Origin: Chlamydiota bacterium
Lineage (GTDB): Bacteria; Chlamydiota; Chlamydiia; Chlamydiales; Rhabdochlamydiaceae
Direction: 5' to 3'
Length of the DNA stretch: 10,154 bases
Assembly (NCBI GenBank): GCA_023269365.1
Contig: JAHFTN010000054.1
Location: 1-10,154 of the forward strand
Shown: positions 7,278-10,154 of the stretch, in pieces
Layout: each line of letters starts with the position of its first letter
Numbering within the stretch: position 1 is the first letter of the stretch
Made by a program: the position numbers and the translations under genes
The notes under the pieces: model-generated
Database searches by the model: none
Seen by the model: only the letters and a program-made list of their open reading frames with translations
Told to the model about the DNA's origin: nothing

Positions 7278-7901
7278 CTACCCAAATAGCATCTCTCGAA
7301 AGTCTTTTCTAATGTATTCTGCAACAAGGGCTTGTAAAGCCTGATCGGAAAGGTCCAATGTCATATTTTCTTTGTGCAGTTTAATCTGGATTCCCCCTGT
7401 CAAAGAGCCCACAAGAACACTTTTCTCTTTCAATCTCTCTAAAAATTCATGGGCAAGGAGCGTATTCACAGAGCGCGCTGGGACCACCGCCGGTATATAG
7501 GCGCTTAAAACCACATCGACCCCCCCTTTGTCAATCGCCTTGATGACCGCTGTGATCAGATCGGAGAGGATCCGAGGGTCTTGTGTTTGCTTTGTAATGA
7601 GGCGCGCTAGATTTTGTGTGAAGAGTTTCTCCTCAATATTTTGCTTTAATGCTTCCACTGCCTGCTTGCAAGCCTGAGAAAGGGAAGAATGGAGAATATT
7701 TTTTTGACGCTCCCTCTCTTTACTTGCCGCCTCTTTCAATTCTTGCGCTTCCGCTTGAGCTGCAGCAATGATCCCTTTGGCCATTTCCCGAGCAGAGAGG
7801 ACCACCTCTTCAGCTTCTTTGAGGGCAGGATCGAGCGTCTCTCGTCTCAACACATCACAAATTTTCTTTACCTTGTCTTTTCCAGTCTCAATCCCTTTCA
7901 T
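7278..7901 (-). CDS. atpE: V-type ATP synthase subunit E (peripheral stalk)
   Basis: This 207-residue subunit is the peripheral stalk that holds the A/B hexamer still against the rotor. Residues 1-95 form a charged, alanine- and glutamate-rich helix expected to be coiled coil (for example EEVVLSAREMAKGIIAAAQA). The C-terminal domain ends with TGGIQIKLHKENMTLDLSDQ followed by a helix and the terminal FREMLFG, the normal E-subunit ending. Length agrees with chlamydial AtpE. In other A/V-ATPases the long helix pairs with subunit G/H, but no G/H gene is seen in this operon. It is the first gene of the operon. A strong ribosome site, AGGGGG, stands 5 bases before the ATG. No clear sigma-70 promoter can be assigned upstream. 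Confidence 0.94.
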   Translation of the reverse strand: MKGIETGKDKVKKICDVLRRETLDPALKEAEEVVLSAREMAKGIIAAAQAEAQELKEAASKERERQKNILHSSLSQACKQAVEALKQNIEEKLFTQNLARLITKQTQDPRILSDLITAVIKAIDKGGVDVVLSAYIPAVVPARSVNTLLAHEFLERLKEKSVLVGSLTGGIQIKLHKENMTLDLSDQALQALVAEYIRKDFREMLFG

Positions 7902-7904
7902 ACT

Positions 7905-7912
7905 CTCCCCCT
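7905..7912 (-). promoter_or_regulatory. Ribosome binding site of atpE
   Basis: The minus strand reads AGGGGGAG just upstream of the ATG at 7901, with 5 bases between AGGGGG and the start. It supports the start chosen for the first gene of the ATPase operon and is one of the two strongest ribosome sites in it, with that of atpK. Confidence 0.7.
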
Positions 7913-7981
7913 AAGATCTCTCATTAGTTATTGATATTTCCCAGATATTTTTCAACCCTAAACGACAGAAAAACTCTTTTT

Positions 7982-8011
7982 TTGACAATATAGCACCAAT
8001 CTATGTAGCAT
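7982..8011 (+). promoter_or_regulatory. Putative sigma-70-type promoter facing the repeat island
   Basis: A perfect TTGACA at 7982-7987 is followed after 18 bases by TAGCAT at 8006-8011, four of six matches to TATAAT. It points away from atpE toward the short frame starting at 8051. The -35 is good and the -10 is mediocre. Confidence 0.4.
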
Positions 8012-8050
8012 CTTTTCTCTTAAAACTAAAAAATTGGGAGAAATTAAGCC

Positions 8051-8185
8051 ATGACGAACATCACATCTTATGGGCAAAGAATCCCCATAGCGGGAATAGG
8101 GGATTTTGCCACAAGTGAATGGGGACAACAAGTTGTTATACACAAACAACCTCAAAAGTTGGGTTTCCTCAAGGAGTCGCCCTGA
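8051..8185 (+). pseudogene. Short reading frame, probable 5' stump of an unknown gene cut by the palindromic element
   Basis: The frame has 44 codons and starts MTNITSYGQRIPIAGIGDFA. GGGAG at 8036-8040 stands 10 bases before the ATG, and a plausible promoter lies further upstream. The first 28-29 codons (to about 8136) are unique sequence. From 8137 the frame runs into the left arm of the 34-bp inverted repeat, reads HKQPQKLGFL from it, and stops at TGA 8183-8185. I do not recognise the product. It has no signal peptide or membrane helix, and its glycine-rich opening gives no family. The good start signals and the abrupt change into repeat DNA suggest the front end of a former gene whose body has been lost. 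A genuine 44-residue peptide is the alternative. Confidence 0.4.
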
Positions 8186-8312
8186 ATTTAAGTCAGGCGC
8201 AGCCGATCCCGAAGCAGCTCAACTTGGAATTTGTTGGGCGATGCAGGGGGACTCAAATTCAGCGACTGACCTTGCGCCGAGGAAACCCAACTTTTGAGGT
8301 TGTTTGTGTATA
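8137..8312. mobile_element. Palindromic MITE-like element with perfect 34-bp inverted ends
   Basis: Positions 8137-8170 and 8279-8312 are perfect reverse complements over 34 bases. The left arm opens TATACACAAACAACCTC and both arms end inward in TTTCCTC/GAGGAAA. They enclose 108 bases. Inside, AGTCG(cc)CTGAATTT at 8175-8189 pairs with AAATTCAGCGACT at 8255-8267, giving a further 13-bp stem. There is no transposase frame. Outside TATA the flanks are not duplicated, but the outermost TATA (or TA) on each side could itself be a target duplication, as made by TA-targeting IS630/mariner elements. The element appears to interrupt the reading frame beginning at 8051. A long hairpin of another origin is the alternative. 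Confidence 0.6.
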
Positions 8313-8344
8313 TGAGATCAGACGAACAAACCTGAACTGGATTC

Positions 8345-8368
8345 TTATCCTGTCCATCCTAATATCTT
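8345..8368. repeat. Dispersed repeat, left half of the interrupted copy
   Basis: These bases, plus G8369, are identical to 131-155. The right half of the same repeat resumes at 8562-8580 after the 193-bp element. The ATCTT at 8364-8368 is duplicated at 8562-8566. No GxxExxY gene is present beside this copy. Confidence 0.8.
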
Positions 8369-8561
8369 GAGGGAATTGCAAAACTCCCAGCCAGCGAAAA
8401 ATCGATGATTTTGGTGGATTTTGCCAGGGTTGCAGCAGCTTTGCTACAACCCATGCCCTTCCGACGAGGCAATACCCGAGTAGGGTAGACGAGGAGGAAG
8501 GGTGGCAAAAGCCGTCAAAAGGGCGTTTTTGGACCCGCAAAGCGAGTTTTGCAATTCCCTC
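8369..8561. mobile_element. 193-bp MITE-like element with 18-bp terminal inverted repeats and ATCTT target duplication
   Basis: The ends are perfect 18-base inverted repeats: GAGGGAATTGCAAAACTC at 8369-8386 and its reverse complement at 8544-8561. Directly outside lie identical ATCTT pentamers (8364-8368 and 8562-8566). Removing the element and one pentamer restores a sequence matching 131-167, so this is an insertion into that repeat. The interior has no coding capacity but strong secondary structure. TTTTGCCA (8419-8426) pairs with TGGCAAAA (8503-8510) and closes a three-way junction holding hairpins 8427-8452 and 8456-8502. It is therefore a non-autonomous element that must borrow a transposase. 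A five-base duplication is unlike the TA of IS630, so the remnant at 185-400 is an unlikely source. I cannot assign an IS family. Confidence 0.8.
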
Positions 8562-8598
8562 ATCTTGATATTTTTTTCTTGATTGGGCTGAATCAAGT

Positions 8599-8624
8599 CC
8601 AACTTTTGAGTTTTTTTGTGTATA
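8599..8624. repeat. Solitary copy of the palindromic element's end
   Basis: These 26 bases match 8287-8312 in the same orientation with two G-to-T differences, ending TTTGTGTATA. No opposite arm is found nearby. It may be a leftover end of a second element of the same kind, or an older dispersed motif into which such elements recombine. Confidence 0.65.
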
Positions 8625-8654
8625 AAAACCCCTTTCTGTTTTAAATAATCTTCC

Positions 8655-8675
8655 AGTTCGACCGTAGGTCGAACT
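8655..8675. repeat. Hairpin with 9-bp perfect stem downstream of the terC-like gene
   Basis: AGTTCGACC (8655-8663) and GGTCGAACT (8667-8675) form a perfect 9-bp stem around GTA, about 52 bases beyond the stop of the terC-like gene. On the minus strand it is followed by GGAAGATTATTT, not a U-run, so it does not meet the intrinsic terminator pattern. A weak or factor-assisted 3' end, or another small palindromic repeat, are both possible. Confidence 0.4.
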
Positions 8676-8726
8676 TCCGAGGACAAATAGACTAGGTATT
8701 CGGGCCGAAAATGTGCAAAGTCGAGT

Positions 8727-9662
8727 TTAAGGCCGCCTACCTCGTCTGCCTTGTATAAATCCTCTTGCCCAGGAACACAGAATCACAACCCCTAGGATGC
8801 TAGCAATAACAACCAAAGATTGCCCCACGGAGACCTTGATTGCATCGATAAAGAGCATCTTGCTGCCCACAAAGAGCAAGATAGCACTAAGAGCCCATTT
8901 AAAATATTTGAGCTTATCTAAAGAGCCTGCAATCACGAAATATAGGGAGCGCAGGCCCAAAATGGCAAACACATTTGAGGTATAGACGATAAAGGGGTCT
9001 GTCGTAATAGCAAAGATCGCAGGAACCGAGTCGAGGGCGAAGATCACATCGGTACACTCGATGATAATAAGCACGAGTAGGAGAGTTGTGACCTTAAATT
9101 TCCCTCTTTCCTTAACTAAAAAGGCTCCCCCATGAGAAGTGGCAGTAAAAGGGAAAAATCTTTGCAACTGCTGGAAAACAAAAATTTGGAGCTTCCCCTT
9201 TTTTTTCTTTTTCTCCAATGCCAGTTTGATGGCAGAAAAGATAAGCATTAAGCCGAGTAGATAGAAGATCCAATGGAACGTCGTAATGAGAGAGATTCCT
9301 GTTAAAATGAGAGCTATCCTCAATACAAAAACACCTAAAATCCCCCAGAAGAGGACTTTATATCTGTGAGTTGGCGCAATGTGGAATTGGGTAAAGATAA
9401 GAGTAAATACAAAGAGGTTATCCACACTGAGCGATTTTTCAACGAGGTAGCCCGTAAAAAAGGCGACCGCTTTTTCAGATCCAAAGAAGAGGTAGATAGC
9501 CCAGTTAAATAAAAGCGCCGCCCCGATCCAAAAGGCACTTAAAACCCAGGCTTTACCGACCTCGAGAGGTCTTTTCTCTCTGCGAAATAAGATCAAGTCG
9601 ACAGCGAGAAGGAAAAATAAAAGCAGATGAAAGCCGCCCCAAAATAAAAAGGGATGTGTCAT
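8727..9662 (-). CDS. TerC/Alx-family integral membrane protein (probable metal-ion transport/homeostasis)
   Basis: This 311-residue inner-membrane protein has about nine hydrophobic helices (for example 7-26, 40-60, 105-125, 129-147, 190-210, 260-276, 281-298). Two acidic motifs mark the family: EKSLSVDNLFVF (75-86) and ECTDVIFALDSVPAIFAIT (202-220), followed by TSNVFAILGLRSLYF (228-242). The aspartates and glutamates in these membrane motifs are thought to bind metal. Characterised relatives such as E. coli Alx act in manganese export, and the family name comes from tellurite resistance. The SNVFAILGLRSLYF form and the length fit the Alx-like branch. A cytoplasmic loop contains five lysines at 151-155. 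GAGGGG lies 4 bases before the ATG, which overlaps the folC stop as ATGA. No manganese riboswitch is possible directly upstream, since that space is folC. Substrate is inferred from family only. Confidence 0.9.
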   Translation of the reverse strand: MTHPFLFWGGFHLLLFFLLAVDLILFRREKRPLEVGKAWVLSAFWIGAALLFNWAIYLFFGSEKAVAFFTGYLVEKSLSVDNLFVFTLIFTQFHIAPTHRYKVLFWGILGVFVLRIALILTGISLITTFHWIFYLLGLMLIFSAIKLALEKKKKKGKLQIFVFQQLQRFFPFTATSHGGAFLVKERGKFKVTTLLLVLIIIECTDVIFALDSVPAIFAITTDPFIVYTSNVFAILGLRSLYFVIAGSLDKLKYFKWALSAILLFVGSKMLFIDAIKVSVGQSLVVIASILGVVILCSWARGFIQGRRGRRP

Positions 9663-10154
9663 TGTACCCCTCTGGCTACAAGCTGCTCTTCTAAATGCTC
9701 TTGCACTTGAGACATGATGTAAAAGCTTCCGCAGACGACGAGGAGCTCATCGTGTGCCAAAGCCTCCCTATAGGCTTGATCGACCCCTTTTCTTAGCGTA
9801 GAGTGCGCCGTAGAGAGATCCGATGTGAGAACTAACTGCAACTGCTCTACAGAGGCTGCGCGAGAAGAGTTAGCTTGAACGAGATGGATGTGGGTGGCTA
9901 CATCGGCAATCAATTCAAGGCAGGCGGCATAATCTTTATCTTTCGAAATCCCGAAAAGAAAGCGGAGTTTTCTATGGGGAAAGAAGCTGTGGAGCGCTTG
10001 GAGAAGGTGGAACACCGCTTCTTTGTTGTGGGCGACATCGAATACAACATTGCCTCTCACTTCAAAACGGCAGGGAGGGCGGTGAGTGAGAGCCTTTGTG
10101 ATGGATTCTTCTGAGAGAGTAAAGTGTGTATTTAGTTGCTCTAGAGCCAGCTTG
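9659..10154 (-). CDS. folC: Bifunctional folylpolyglutamate synthase/dihydrofolate synthase, C-terminal part (5' end outside window)
   Basis: The frame is open from the window edge (first full codon 10153-10151) to TGA at 9659, 164 residues of the C-terminal Mur-ligase-like domain. FolC joins glutamate to dihydropteroate or folate with ATP in the cytoplasm. The segment PPCRFEVRGNVVFDVAHN is the family's PGR.E...VV.D.AHN block, where the aspartate and histidine serve the active site. Later blocks are RFLFGISKDKDY and VVCGSFYIMSQVQEHL, both typical of FolC endings. The N-terminal ATP-binding P-loop domain lies beyond position 10154. A GTG at 10058-10060 (valine in FEVRGN) is internal and is not a start. 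The 4-base overlap with the downstream TerC-family gene implies co-transcription and coupled translation, though no functional link is known to me. Confidence 0.9.
   Translation of the reverse strand, partial: KLALEQLNTHFTLSEESITKALTHRPPCRFEVRGNVVFDVAHNKEAVFHLLQALHSFFPHRKLRFLFGISKDKDYAACLELIADVATHIHLVQANSSRAASVEQLQLVLTSDLSTAHSTLRKGVDQAYREALAHDELLVVCGSFYIMSQVQEHLEEQLVARGVQ

Larger units (their letters stand above)
7902..8726. other. 825-base gene-poor repeat island between atpE and the terC-like gene
   Basis: This intergenic stretch holds the leader of the ATPase operon (7902 to about 8000), a plus-strand promoter and short reading frame (7982-8185), a palindromic element (8137-8312), an interrupted dispersed repeat containing a MITE-like element (8345-8580), a lone element end (8599-8624) and a hairpin (8655-8675). 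Both neighbouring operons run on the minus strand, so 7902-8726 is also the 3' flank of the terC-like gene. Small overlapping open frames cross the inverted repeats and I do not regard them as genes. Confidence 0.75.

Noticed and set aside
8079..8106. Inverted pair AATCCCC (8080-8086) and GGGGATT (8099-8105).
   Set aside because: A 7-bp stem with a 12-base loop is weak and falls inside the short reading frame. Chance is sufficient.
8136..8144. TTATACACA, matching the DnaA box consensus, with an inverted match at 8617-8625.
   Set aside because: Both lie in copies of the palindromic element's end and are explained by that repeat. There is no cluster of further boxes, AT-rich unwinding region or dnaA-type neighbour to support an origin.
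8578..8597. Hairpin CTTGATT-GGGCTG-AATCAAG next to a T-run, resembling a terminator.
   Set aside because: The T-run precedes the stem on the plus strand and is an A-run after it on the minus strand, so it is wrongly placed for termination in either direction.
8130..8625. Repeated motifs considered as a CRISPR array.
   Set aside because: Copies are few, partly inverted and irregularly spaced, with no constant repeat-spacer pattern and no cas genes.
8259..8686. Two overlapping minus-strand open frames (8259-8540 and 8444-8686) of 80-93 codons.
   Set aside because: They run across inverted repeats and element boundaries, lack ribosome sites and encode no recognisable family. They are by-products of the repeats.
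9659..10060. Separate 133-codon gene starting at the GTG near 10060.
   Set aside because: The frame is open to the window edge and the upstream residues (PPCRFE) continue the conserved FolC block, so this is the 3' part of a longer gene.

Overview
The window is dominated by a complete seven-gene V/A-type ATPase operon on the minus strand, read from position 7901 down to 427: atpE, a DUF2764 gene, atpA, atpB, atpD, atpI, atpK. The gene order, subunit lengths and protein wording (for example the K subunit of 140 residues ending in a Val-Glu-Ser-containing helix) are those I know from Chlamydiae. Spirochaetes such as Borrelia share the order. I infer an environmental (Parachlamydiales-like) chlamydia. 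The coding DNA looks richer in GC than Chlamydia or Protochlamydia, but the genus cannot be fixed from this window.

Layout. Positions 1-426 lie downstream of the operon and hold gene wreckage: the 3' part of a GxxExxY-family gene running off the window (1-130), a short dispersed repeat (131-167), and the C-terminal end of an IS630-type transposase (185-400). Positions 427-7901 are the ATPase operon, packed with 4-base overlaps or gaps of 1-15 bases. Positions 7902-8726 carry no intact gene. They hold a plausible plus-strand promoter and a 44-codon reading frame that looks like a gene stump, a palindromic element with perfect 34-bp inverted ends (8137-8312), a second copy of the dispersed repeat split by a 193-bp MITE-like element with perfect 18-bp ends and a 5-bp target duplication (8369-8561), a lone third copy of the first element's end (8599-8624), and a hairpin (8655-8675). 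Positions 8727-10154 hold a minus-strand pair: the 3' part of folC overlapping a TerC/Alx-type membrane protein gene by 4 bases.

How the genes work together. AtpA and AtpB form the catalytic hexamer, AtpD the rotor axle, AtpE the peripheral stalk, AtpI the ion-channel/stator membrane subunit and AtpK the rotor ring. No recognisable C/d, F or G/H subunit is encoded here. The DUF2764 protein sits where the C subunit gene lies in other A-type operons and may do its job. The K subunit keeps polar residues that match the Na+ ligands known from Enterococcus hirae NtpK, so Na+ coupling is worth testing.

The most unusual content is the repeat island. The 193-bp element has what looks like a native empty site at 131-167 in the same window, which gives direct sequence evidence of insertion. 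No transposase, CRISPR array, tRNA or rRNA gene was seen beyond the remnants listed.
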